Assembly: GCA_022823165.1 (NCBI GenBank)
Contig: JAJDXR010000052.1
Span: 1-64,000, forward strand
Direction of reading: 5' to 3'
Source of the DNA: Anaerolineae bacterium
GTDB lineage: Bacteria; Chloroflexota; Anaerolineae; Aggregatilineales; Phototrophicaceae
DNA length: 64,000 nucleotides
Shown: piece by piece, positions 53,788 to 61,678 of the stretch
How the letters are laid out: each line of letters begins with the position of its first letter
Position numbering within the stretch: the first letter of the stretch is position 1
The notes under the pieces: model-generated
Told to the model about the DNA's origin: nothing
Database searches by the model: none
Seen by the model: the letters and a program-made list of their open reading frames with translations, nothing else
Translations under genes and position numbers: made by a program

Positions 53788-55257
53788 CTACATGCCCGAC
53801 AAGCTGGCTTGCAAGGCCTTGGTGTTCTCCAGCGTGTCGTCGAAACTCTCGACTAAATACGGTATCATCTGGTTGCCGCTCAGGATGTTCTGGAAGAGTA
53901 TCTGCGTCGTCTCCAGCGCCTGCTCGGGGCTGACCGTTCCGGTCATCGCCTGATTGATCTGCAAACCATAGACGCCTTCCAGCGAGGTGTAGATCGGCGC
54001 AGGTGGCCGCACCACCTTGCCGTCTCCCAGCTTCATCATCTCAAGCTGCGTATCCAGGAAGGGATAGATTTCCTTCAGGCCGGCATCGTCGTAATTCGAC
54101 TGGCGGCTGAAATCCGCAAATTGGTGTCCCTTGACGTTGACCTCGCCCATGGCTTTCTGCGCTTCAGAGCCGGTGGCCCATTTGATGAATTGCCAGGAGG
54201 CTTCCTGATTGGCCGCTGTCGAGGGCATACCGAGCGACCAGCCGCCCAGGCTGATGACTTGATCGCCGCCGGCGCCGCGCGTGGGCAGCACCGCGGTGGC
54301 GGTCTTGTCAACCACCGGCGACGGCGTACCGGTCAGGTAGCCTTCGTTGTTGATCAGGTAGAAGTAAGGCGTCCAGTGGTAGAACATGCCGATATCGCCC
54401 TGCGAGTAGCGCGTGCCGGCGTCAAACCAAAGGTAGTTGATCGACTCGGGCGGCGACAGCTCGTAGAGGCGCTTCCAGTCGTGCAGGGCGGCCACGTTGG
54501 CGTCGCTGTTGATTGTCGGGGTGAAGTCCCAGGGCGCCTCGGGGAATTGCGTGAACCAGCGTGTGCCGTAGCTGGCCGAAAGCCCGGTGTACATATGCAC
54601 GACCGGCACCGGCTGATAGCCAATAACGGTGGTGCCGTACATTGATGTGCCATCGAGGTCCATGCCGTTGATCTGCTCGAGGATGCCGAAGTAATCTTCC
54701 CAGGTCCAGTCGCCAGCATCGGCCACGGACGCGGGCAGCGGATCCAGACCGGCCGCTTCAAACAGATCGGTGCGGTACATGACGCCCTGGGCGTAAGACG
54801 CGATCGGCAGCGTCCAAACCTTATTGCGCCAGGTGCTCAGAGAGTAGAGGCACTCGGGCAAGAAGTCATCGAAATGCGCGTCCGAATCCATGCTAATGAA
54901 ATCATCAAGCGAGCGGATCCAGCCGTTGTCGGCCATTTGGCTGATCCACATCTGGTCGACGGCGATGACATCGGCATCGGCGCTCTTGGTCAGGAATGAG
55001 TTGATCAACCGCGCCTGCAGCGCCTCGTAGCCCAGCGTTTCGATGTTGACGGTGATGCCGGTCGCTTCGGTGAATTGGTCGGTCACGTTTTGCAGCGCCA
55101 GATTCCAGGGATCGCCGACGGTCAAGACATTGATAGTCTGATCGGATTGGGCGGCCACGCGCGCCAAATTGCCCAGCGGAGTCGCGCTAGCCAAGGCAGC
55201 GCCGGCGGCTCCGCCGACCTTGAGAAAATCACGGCGACTAAGTTTTTGTTTAGACAT
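53788..55257 (-). CDS. Extracellular solute-binding protein family 1, Tat-exported
   Basis: 489 residues. The N-terminus carries a twin-arginine signal (SRRDFLKVGGAAGAALASA), so the folded protein is exported by Tat. Family 1 segments follow: INVLTVGDPWNLALQNV, FTEATGITVNIETLGYEAL, DADVIAVDQMWISQMADNGWI. WSLGMPSTAANQEASWQFIKW is the C-terminal lobe signature. Carbohydrate binding is expected. It is upstream of the MalF/MalG-type permeases in the same direction. AGGAG precedes ATG at 55257. Confidence 0.92.
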   Translation of the reverse strand: MSKQKLSRRDFLKVGGAAGAALASATPLGNLARVAAQSDQTINVLTVGDPWNLALQNVTDQFTEATGITVNIETLGYEALQARLINSFLTKSADADVIAVDQMWISQMADNGWIRSLDDFISMDSDAHFDDFLPECLYSLSTWRNKVWTLPIASYAQGVMYRTDLFEAAGLDPLPASVADAGDWTWEDYFGILEQINGMDLDGTSMYGTTVIGYQPVPVVHMYTGLSASYGTRWFTQFPEAPWDFTPTINSDANVAALHDWKRLYELSPPESINYLWFDAGTRYSQGDIGMFYHWTPYFYLINNEGYLTGTPSPVVDKTATAVLPTRGAGGDQVISLGGWSLGMPSTAANQEASWQFIKWATGSEAQKAMGEVNVKGHQFADFSRQSNYDDAGLKEIYPFLDTQLEMMKLGDGKVVRPPAPIYTSLEGVYGLQINQAMTGTVSPEQALETTQILFQNILSGNQMIPYLVESFDDTLENTKALQASLSGM

Positions 55258-55331
55258 TTTGAACTCCTATTCTTGAATTCGTGAATAATCTTGACAGTTG
55301 CAGAATTATCTCCTTAGCCACCTCCTACGCT

Positions 55332-56423
55332 TCAAATCAGCAACTCGCCGTTATTTAATACCAACTGATCGTCAACGTATACAGCGCCGCCCACGTGCAA
55401 ATCCTTGACCAAATCCCAGTGTATGCTCGATTGATTAACTCCGCCACAATCGGGATAAGCCCGCCCCAGCGCGATATGGACCGTGCCGCCGATTTTTTCA
55501 TCATAAAGTATATCGCCGCAAAAGCGGTTGATGTGCCGATTCAAACCAAACGCAAACTCGCCCAGGCGGCTGGCGCCCGCGTCGGTCCGCAGGATGCGCT
55601 GGAGATAATCGTCATTGCTGGAGGCGCTGGCGGCGATTAGCTCGCCCTCTCGCCATTCCAGGCGGATGTCCCGCATCGTAACGCCACCGAGGACGCCGGG
55701 CAGGTCGAAGTGGATCACACCTTCGACCGTGCTCGTGACCGGCGCGGTATAGATCTCGCCATCCGGCAGGTTGATTCTGCCGTCACAGACGACCCAGCCG
55801 CGCCCGGCCACCGAAAAGCTCAAATCAGTCTCATCGCCGGCCCTGATGCGCGCCGTCTGCGCGCCGCGCAGCTGGTCCGCCAGCGTCCGCCAACCGACCG
55901 CTTTGGCATCGTAATCGAGCAAACAAGCGGCGAAGAACATGTCCTGCAGCGTGGCCAGATCGACCCCTGCGCCCCGCGCCAGCGTTTCGTCAGGCACGCG
56001 AACCAGGCACCAGCGCGTCTTCCGCCAGCGCTGTGCCGAGATCGCTCCCTGCGCCGCCTGGTTGGCCGACAGGGCAGCAGCGGGAATGTCGCTCAAATCG
56101 CCGAGCGCATTTGCGCCACGCAAACCGAAATAAACATCAGCCCACTCCATGCCGTAGGACTCTATCTCGGGCGTCCAGGCCAGCTGGCGCTGATCGCCGT
56201 GCCGCAGCAGCGAGCGGCGCAGCTCAGCGGAGAGGAATTGCGCCTGCGGCAAGGCGCCGGCTTTGATGCAGGCTGCGTATAGCGCATGCGTCAGCGGCGC
56301 GGTCTCGACGCCGCCCATGGCGATCATGACGCGCTCGCCCGCTTGCAGCGCCGTCGAATGCTCAACCAGCACGTTGGCCACCTGCGCCCAGCGCGGGTCA
56401 CTGATTTCAGTCGCCGCGGACAT
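55332..56423 (-). CDS. M29-family metallo-aminopeptidase
   Basis: 363 residues. Metal and catalytic residues of thermophilic aminopeptidase T-like enzymes are visible: VEGVIHFDLPG (Glu), FAFGLNRHINRF, and DEKIGGTVHIALGRAYPDCGG followed by SSIHWDLVKDL (His, Asp). Cleaves N-terminal residues from peptides with Co/Zn. Start at ATG 56423 (MSAATEISDPRW); the open frame to 56555 is antisense-like sequence of the neighbour. This start overlaps the BtpA-like gene end by 17 bases. A peptidase inside a carbohydrate operon is unusual. Confidence 0.87.
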   Translation of the reverse strand: MSAATEISDPRWAQVANVLVEHSTALQAGERVMIAMGGVETAPLTHALYAACIKAGALPQAQFLSAELRRSLLRHGDQRQLAWTPEIESYGMEWADVYFGLRGANALGDLSDIPAAALSANQAAQGAISAQRWRKTRWCLVRVPDETLARGAGVDLATLQDMFFAACLLDYDAKAVGWRTLADQLRGAQTARIRAGDETDLSFSVAGRGWVVCDGRINLPDGEIYTAPVTSTVEGVIHFDLPGVLGGVTMRDIRLEWREGELIAASASSNDDYLQRILRTDAGASRLGEFAFGLNRHINRFCGDILYDEKIGGTVHIALGRAYPDCGGVNQSSIHWDLVKDLHVGGAVYVDDQLVLNNGELLI

Positions 56424-57216
56424 TTCTGGCGATGCGCATGAAGTCACGCACGCGCTCGACATCGACTTCATTCCAGATCTGACCATCGCGCTTGAAAGCG
56501 GTGCCGGTGACCGTGCCATCGGCGATGGCGAGCGTATCGGCCAGGTTATCAACATTCACGCCGGTATTGGCGAAGACGGGCGTCTCGGGCACGGCCGCTT
56601 TAACCAGCCGCAGCGTCTCGCCCGAGGTCTCGGCGCCGGCGGTCAGACCGGAGACGCAGAGGGCGTCCGGCCCCGCCACAAAGACCGTCGACTTGGCGAT
56701 ATCGACCACGTTGCGGTTGGACAGGTAGACGGCCGATTCGGGCACAATGTTAAAGAGCAGCTTGATATGCGCGCCGCCGACCGCGTACCGATGGCGGATG
56801 ACCGCGCCGCAATTGGTATCCCAGAGTCCGTAGTCGCTGGCGTAGACGCCTGTGAATATCTCGCGGACGAAGCTGGCGCCAGTCGCGACCGCCACGTCAA
56901 TCGAAGCGGCCGGATCCCAGAGCACGTTGACGCCGTAGGGCCGGTCGATCTCGGGGCGCAGCTCGGCGATGATGCGCGCCATGCAGGCCACGGTGATGGG
57001 CTCGACTTTGGTGAGGTAGGGCAGGCTGGCTTCGTTGGAGAACATGACCGCATCCACGCCGCCTTCTTGCAGGGCGCGCAGGTCAGCGCGGGCGGCTGAG
57101 ACGACGGCGTCCAGTCCGCCGGCGGGGTCGTAGCCGGGGTCGCCGGGCAGCGCGCGCAGGTGGCACATGGCGATGATGGGCTTGCGACTGTGGAAGTGGG
57201 AATATAGCCAGGACAT
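56407..57216 (-). CDS. BtpA/SgcQ-family TIM-barrel protein
   Basis: 269 residues. KPIIAMCHLRALPGDPGY is the family's N-terminal signature (usually IG-VHLLPLPGSP); GVDAVMFSNEASLPY, YGVNVLWDPAASIDVAVATGASFVRE and PVFANTGVNVDNLADTLAIADG complete the barrel. BtpA was linked to photosystem I stability in cyanobacteria; SgcQ-type homologues lie in sugar operons, as here. Biochemical activity is not established. Start at ATG 57216 (MSWLYSHFHS); the upstream Pro-rich extension to 57261 is unlikely. It is the first gene of the operon. Confidence 0.87.
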   Translation of the reverse strand: MSWLYSHFHSRKPIIAMCHLRALPGDPGYDPAGGLDAVVSAARADLRALQEGGVDAVMFSNEASLPYLTKVEPITVACMARIIAELRPEIDRPYGVNVLWDPAASIDVAVATGASFVREIFTGVYASDYGLWDTNCGAVIRHRYAVGGAHIKLLFNIVPESAVYLSNRNVVDIAKSTVFVAGPDALCVSGLTAGAETSGETLRLVKAAVPETPVFANTGVNVDNLADTLAIADGTVTGTAFKRDGQIWNEVDVERVRDFMRIARNVRGD

Positions 57217-57412
57217 GGAGGGAGTATAGCATGGGGGTGGGGGTGTTGGCGAAGAGGACATAGTTGACCGATACTAGCCGTCGCACTAAAAGCGGCATCC
57301 TCGCACTACTGCCGACACATGATGAGTTACCGTTGATGCTAGACGATAGCAAGTTAGAACATTTAGAATCAGATGTAGTTAGCTTAACGTAGCGAAAGCA
57401 AGTGCTCGCCAA

Positions 57413-59341
57413 TCACGTTTCTAGGAATTCCGATCCAGATATTGGATCTGGCCGGTTTGGCCCAAGCTCCTTAATGAATCGCGAAGTTACTGTTGTAACG
57501 TAGTAGTAGCTTGCGTTGGCTACTTTGATGCCCATTGAATATGCTTCCTTTGTTGGCACTCTGTTTACACTGGAGAGAATCAACTGTTTCCGCACTCGTG
57601 TTATAGCTACATAAAACAGTCGTCTTTGCTCTTCCAAGTCCTGAAGCTTCTTTTGCTGACCTTTGGCTTTCGACCTTGACGGAATTAGCCCTTCTACACA
57701 TCCAAGGACAATCACCAAGTCAGCGGTCAATCCTTTTGATTTATGAAGGCTCATTATGCGCACATATTCTACGTCTGTCGGTAGCTCAGGTTGGGTAATC
57801 TTCGTTCGAAGACGTTCAAGAATACTTGAGGCGCTCTCTTCTGGTTCAATGCCTTCAGCCATTGAATCCCTTATTTGTTCGAATTCGGACACACCCGCTG
57901 GGAATAGAGCGTCAAACAAATCCTCGCCTTCAAGTGAGGACAGGCCTGCAAGCCTATCCCGTAATTCATTAAGTCGTTTCTCTATCCATGACCCATGCTT
58001 CAGGTTGAGCTTCCCTGTTCGAATATCCTCCAACACGTCCGGCAAAGACCTATTCTCTTGAGCACACAGAACTAGGATACGCTTCCATGCCGTTGCCCGC
58101 AGATTGGAGCTTCCGAACCCACACCAACAGCGCAGCGCTACGTAATCATTTGGATCAGCAATCAGCGTCAGCAGCGTATACGATTCTTGAGCTTGACATT
58201 TCGACTTATCCTTTGGATCACCATGTAGAGCATCTTCACTAAAGAAGCTGTGTGCCTCAATGCCTACGTCAGATAGCGACTTTCTAACACCGTGTCCGAT
58301 AGTTCGGCGAGGAGAAAGAACCAGTATTTTTCCGGGATCGAAGTTGAACTGCTGTATTGATCTCTTTATGTATTGCGCCATCCCGTCTGCTTCCTTCTGA
58401 GCGTTCTCCCATTGAACTATGCTCACATCCGCACTTTTCATTAGCGGGTCCGCAACTAAATCCCGATCGATTCGCAGTTCATTGTGTGATATAAGTTCAT
58501 TGGCCATTTGTACAATGTTTGATGGACATCGACGGCAATCGGAAAGTATATGATCTTCCGTATCAATGTAATTCTCGTCAAAATTGGTTATGCCCTTCGG
58601 ATGCGCATGCTTGAACGAATAAATCGATTGGTTCTCATCACCAATTACAGCAATATTTGACAACTTCGATACAAGTGCAATGAACTCCTGCTCAGCTTGG
58701 TTCAGATCTTGGTATTCGTCGACCAGAACATGCGTATATGATTTACGCTCCGGACTGGCTGGATTATCTCGCAGAAATCCGTGCGCTTCAGGCACTAGTT
58801 CCTCAATAAGCATAGCTTCGTGAACCGTAAGCCACTTCTTTAGGTGCTTTTCGAAATCCTTGTCGCGAGGATCGTCGGGACTACTTGGCACTTCACCCCA
58901 GTTACGTGCCCATCCATCTGCGAAGGCCAGAAGTTGGTCCTCCAGGTCTTTTATTGACCACGAAAGAACGAGCTTCAGGTCTTGAAGCATGAACTTTTTT
59001 TCGAAATTCATAAGTGGTCGAGGGTTACGCCCTGTGACTTCAAGAACATTGTTCCGGCCGAGAATGCGACGACACAGTGCGTGTACAGTCGTACAATCAA
59101 CCTGTTTTGCTCCTTCAACTTCCATGCTTTCCAATTCGTTCTGTAGATCCATTGCAGCTGTCCGGGCAAATGTCGTGACCAATATGCTTTTTGGATCAAC
59201 ACCGTCTTGTAGCAAGCGAGCCACACGCATTTTGAGAGAATATGTTTTTCCCGTACCCGGTCCGGCTAATACACGAAGCGAGGGAGCTTTGGATTCTGCT
59301 ATAAGAGTCGCCGGTTCTTTTTCAGAGTTTGGAGGCAACAT
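57413..59341 (-). CDS. UvrD/Rep-like superfamily 1 DNA helicase, probably acquired
   Basis: 642 residues. Motif I G27-P-G-T-G-K-T33, motif Ia around VTTFARTAAMDL (55-66), motif II DEYQD (208-212), motif III GDENQSIYSFKHA (about 234-246), motif V MSLHKSKGLTADLVIVLG and motif VI RRLFYVAITRVRKQL are all in place, so an ATP-dependent 3'-5' helicase is expected. The N-terminal Q motif (usually LNxxQ) is not recognisable. It lacks the nuclease domain of AddA/RecB. Base composition is visibly lower in GC than both neighbours (hand counts: 29/60 and 26/60 GC in two lines, against 44/60 in metG). No partner gene is adjacent. Confidence 0.88.
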   Translation of the reverse strand: MLPPNSEKEPATLIAESKAPSLRVLAGPGTGKTYSLKMRVARLLQDGVDPKSILVTTFARTAAMDLQNELESMEVEGAKQVDCTTVHALCRRILGRNNVLEVTGRNPRPLMNFEKKFMLQDLKLVLSWSIKDLEDQLLAFADGWARNWGEVPSSPDDPRDKDFEKHLKKWLTVHEAMLIEELVPEAHGFLRDNPASPERKSYTHVLVDEYQDLNQAEQEFIALVSKLSNIAVIGDENQSIYSFKHAHPKGITNFDENYIDTEDHILSDCRRCPSNIVQMANELISHNELRIDRDLVADPLMKSADVSIVQWENAQKEADGMAQYIKRSIQQFNFDPGKILVLSPRRTIGHGVRKSLSDVGIEAHSFFSEDALHGDPKDKSKCQAQESYTLLTLIADPNDYVALRCWCGFGSSNLRATAWKRILVLCAQENRSLPDVLEDIRTGKLNLKHGSWIEKRLNELRDRLAGLSSLEGEDLFDALFPAGVSEFEQIRDSMAEGIEPEESASSILERLRTKITQPELPTDVEYVRIMSLHKSKGLTADLVIVLGCVEGLIPSRSKAKGQQKKLQDLEEQRRLFYVAITRVRKQLILSSVNRVPTKEAYSMGIKVANASYYYVTTVTSRFIKELGPNRPDPISGSEFLET

Positions 59342-59397
59342 TGTCTCTCCTTGAAGTCTGTTAACCTGTAATTCGGCAGCTGCACTGACGTATACGA

Positions 59398-61209
59398 TTA
59401 TACAATCTCACCCTCCACCCGCTCCCGACCCAGATACTGACGCTCCTGCTCGACGATCTCCGGATCCAGCTTCACAAACAGCGGACTCGGCGCGCGCAGC
59501 CGCTGCCCCGGCGCCAGCTCGCTCCGCTCCCACTCCCCAATCGCGCCGCTCCCATCGTACACCAGCGCCAGATGATCGCGCGTCTCCTCGCTGTAATTCT
59601 CGATTGTCAGCTCGCCAAAGAGCTGACCCTCATAGCCCAGCATCTCGTGCACTTGCTGCGAGCTGAAAGGAACAAAAGGCGCGAAGAGCACTTTCAAATT
59701 GTCGATGCAGCGCAGGGCTGTGTAGACCGAGCGGGCGGCATCGGCCCGGTCGGGCTTGAGGGTCTTCCAGGGTTCGCGCTCGTTGAGCCAGGCGTTGACC
59801 TCGCGCGCCAGCGACAGCGTCTCTTCCAGCGCGTCTTTGAGGCGCACCGCCTCCAGCAGCGCGCCGACCGTCTCGAAGCCGGCTTCGGTCGCCGCGATGA
59901 TGGCCTCGTCAGCGGCGGTCAGTTGGTCGTACTGCGGGACCGTGCCCTCGAAGCGCTTGAAGGCGAAACCAAGCATACGATTCACCAGATTGCCCCAGGC
60001 CGCCAGCAATTCGTTATTGACGCGCGCCAGGAAACCCTCCCAGGAGAAGTCGCTGTCCTGGCGTTCCGGGAAAGTGCGCGCCACGTAGAAGCGCAGGGCA
60101 TCGGCTTGGTAACGCTCGAGCAAATCGGGCAGCCAGACCGCCCAATTGCGTGAAGTCGAGAATTGCTCGCCCTCGATATTCATGAATTCGTTGGCGGGCA
60201 CATCGTAGGGCAGTTGCAGCGGGACATCGCCGTAAGTCGGGTCGTCCTCGTTGTAGATGCCGTTGATGCCCAGCAGCTCGGCTTGCCAGATGATGGTGTG
60301 GAAGGGGATATTGTCCTTGCCGATGAAGTTGTAGATCTTGGCCTCGCGGTTGTACCACCACTTTTTCCAGGCGTCGGGCTGGCCGATATTCTTGGCCCAT
60401 TCGATGCTGGCGGTGAAATAACCCATGACCGCGTCAAACCAGACGTAGAGGCGTTTGTCCTCCCAGCCCTCCAGCGGTACGCGGATGCCCCAGTCGATAT
60501 CGCGAGTGATGGGTCGGCCGCGCAGCCCGCCTTTGACGAAATTCTGGCTGAAGGTGCTGACGTTGGGGCGCCAGTGATGCTCGTGCTCGGAGAGGTACTC
60601 GAGGATCTGCTCGGTGAAGGCGGCCAGGTCCAGGAAATAGTGCTCGGAATCGCGCTTGATGAGCTTTTCGGCGGGATTGTTGCGGCTGCGCGGGTCGATG
60701 AGCTGCACCGCATCCATCAGGTTGCCGCAATTCTCGCATTGGTCGCCGCGGGCGTGCGGATACTTGCAGATATAGCAGGTCCCTTCCACGTAGCGATCGG
60801 GCAGGAAGCGTTTCTCGCTTTCGCTGTAAAGCAGGGTCTGCCGTTCTTTGTAAAGGAAGCCGCGCTGCAGCAAGAGCGTGAAGATGTCCTGCGCCACCTG
60901 ATGATGATTCTCGGTGTCAGTATGCGTGAAGAGGTCGTAGCTGACGCCGACTTTCTGCTGCGTCTGCAGGAAGCGCTTGTGATAATGCTCGAAGACCGCG
61001 CGCGGGGAGAGGCCGCGTTTATCCGCCTCGACCGTGATGGGCGTGCCGTGGCTGTCCGAGCCGCTGACCATCAGCACATGGTTGCCGCGCAGGCGATGGT
61101 AGCGGGCGAAGATATCGGCGGGCAGGTAAGCGCCGGCCAAATGGCCGATATGCAGGTCGCCATTGGCATAGGGCCAAGCCACCGACACATGAATATACTC
61201 TGCTGGCAT
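59398..61209 (-). CDS. metG: Methionyl-tRNA synthetase
   Basis: 603 residues; charges tRNA-Met. The HIGH motif is GDLHIGHLAG near residue 20; the KMSKS-type loop is GEQFSTSRNWAV, a variant in which the usual lysines are lost (FSTSR, as in some long-form enzymes). A four-Cys zinc knuckle (CYICKYPHARGDQCENCG) lies in the connective domain, and the C-terminal anticodon-binding helices follow. Start chosen at ATG 61209 with AGGAG nine bases upstream; the in-frame TTG at 61215 is only three bases from it. Transcription passes through an attenuator just upstream. Confidence 0.93.
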   Translation of the reverse strand: MPAEYIHVSVAWPYANGDLHIGHLAGAYLPADIFARYHRLRGNHVLMVSGSDSHGTPITVEADKRGLSPRAVFEHYHKRFLQTQQKVGVSYDLFTHTDTENHHQVAQDIFTLLLQRGFLYKERQTLLYSESEKRFLPDRYVEGTCYICKYPHARGDQCENCGNLMDAVQLIDPRSRNNPAEKLIKRDSEHYFLDLAAFTEQILEYLSEHEHHWRPNVSTFSQNFVKGGLRGRPITRDIDWGIRVPLEGWEDKRLYVWFDAVMGYFTASIEWAKNIGQPDAWKKWWYNREAKIYNFIGKDNIPFHTIIWQAELLGINGIYNEDDPTYGDVPLQLPYDVPANEFMNIEGEQFSTSRNWAVWLPDLLERYQADALRFYVARTFPERQDSDFSWEGFLARVNNELLAAWGNLVNRMLGFAFKRFEGTVPQYDQLTAADEAIIAATEAGFETVGALLEAVRLKDALEETLSLAREVNAWLNEREPWKTLKPDRADAARSVYTALRCIDNLKVLFAPFVPFSSQQVHEMLGYEGQLFGELTIENYSEETRDHLALVYDGSGAIGEWERSELAPGQRLRAPSPLFVKLDPEIVEQERQYLGRERVEGEIV

Positions 61210-61241
61210 AGTCAAATACTCCTGGTTGCTTTCACTGCAAC

Positions 61242-61269
61242 AAAAAAACCGCCTGTCGCTGACAGACGG
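61242..61269 (-). terminator. Attenuator terminator in the metG leader
   Basis: On the minus strand CCGTCTGTC (61269-61261), loop AGC, GACAGGCGG (61257-61249) with one G-U pair, then seven T (61248-61242). It ends 33 bases before the metG ATG, so it must be bypassed for expression. A second GACAGACGG at 61320-61312 can pair perfectly with the terminator's first arm, forming an antiterminator. Confidence 0.75.
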
Positions 61270-61293
61270 TGTTGAGTTTGAATTGAGTGCTGC

Positions 61294-61374
61294 CTAGGCG
61301 CGCCGCAACAGCCGTCTGTCCGTATGGAGCGGAGGCATCCGCATAGGCGTGGCTAAGGACTCATAGCAACTCAT
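61294..61374 (-). CDS. Possible leader peptide of metG (26 codons)
   Basis: ATG at 61374 opens a 26-codon frame (MSCYESLATPMRMPPLHTDR then RLLRRA) ending TAG at 61294, with internal Met codons 11 and 13 and an arginine-rich tail. It covers the antiterminator segment 61312-61320. The predicted promoter start coincides with the ATG, so it would be leaderless if translated. Alternatively the segment may be only structured RNA (GCGGA-TGCC-TCCGC hairpin inside). Confidence 0.3.
   Translation of the reverse strand: MSCYESLATPMRMPPLHTDRRLLRRA
61312..61374 (-). ncRNA. metG leader RNA with antiterminator segment, class unknown
   Basis: From the predicted start (about 61374) to the terminator end (61242) the leader is about 130 bases. 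It contains a GCGGA/TCCGC hairpin, an antiterminator strand GACAGACGG (61320-61312) and a competing terminator. The T-box consensus (GGUGGnACCGCG) and SAM-riboswitch cores are not found, so the sensing mechanism is open. Confidence 0.45.
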
Positions 61375-61380
61375 CGCGCG

Positions 61381-61410
61381 AGTGTAACATGAGAGGCAAA
61401 TTGGCGTCAA
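61381..61410 (-). promoter_or_regulatory. Promoter of the metG transcript
   Basis: On the minus strand TTGACG (61410-61405), 18 bases, TACACT (61386-61381); alternatively TTACAC with 17 bases. The predicted start is near 61374. Confidence 0.55.
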
Positions 61411-61450
61411 GCGGTCGCCAGCGCGGCAGAGCGCAATCGCTTCAGATTAC

Positions 61451-61606
61451 TCTTGCCGCCGAGGACACAGAGTAATTTAGATTCCTTAATGGCAGCGACA
61501 GAAGTCAAAAATAAAATGGCGGAAAAAATCGCGCGAGCATCGAAACAAAATTGAAACCTCTGCGCCCTCAAAACAACTCGGTGTACTCTGTGGCAAATAT
61601 GAGATC
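61451..61606. repeat. Family C inverted-end element (copy C6)
   Basis: CTTGCCGCCGAGGACACAGA (61452 onward) opposes AACTCGGTGTACTCTGTGGC (to about 61594). It is about 155 bp between the divergent metG and TPR-like genes. The remaining non-coding bases of the 300-base gap hold the two promoters. Confidence 0.75.
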
Positions 61607-61617
61607 TGCACTATAAT
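61589..61617 (+). promoter_or_regulatory. Promoter of the membrane-anchored TPR-like gene
   Basis: TATAAT at 61612-61617 with TGTGGC (61589-61594) 17 bases upstream. The -35 is poor and lies in the right arm of the family C element, so repeat DNA contributes to this promoter. Confidence 0.45.
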
Positions 61618-61678
61618 TCGCGCCGCTTGCCGACGTGGGCAAGGCATAAACGGCGAATCCCGAAAAGAGCGCAGGGCA

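Noticed and set aside
57413..59341. UvrD-like gene as part of a Gabija-type defence pair
   Set aside because: No OLD-type nuclease gene is on either side and the helicase is longer than I would expect for that component.
60163..61275. 370-residue plus-strand open frame over metG
   Set aside because: Antisense to metG, which has HIGH, zinc knuckle and full length; the antisense frame also runs through the attenuator.
61242..61374. T-box or SAM riboswitch upstream of metG
   Set aside because: The T-box core (GGUGGnACCGCG) and the SAM-I core are not visible; only the terminator/antiterminator pairing is supported.
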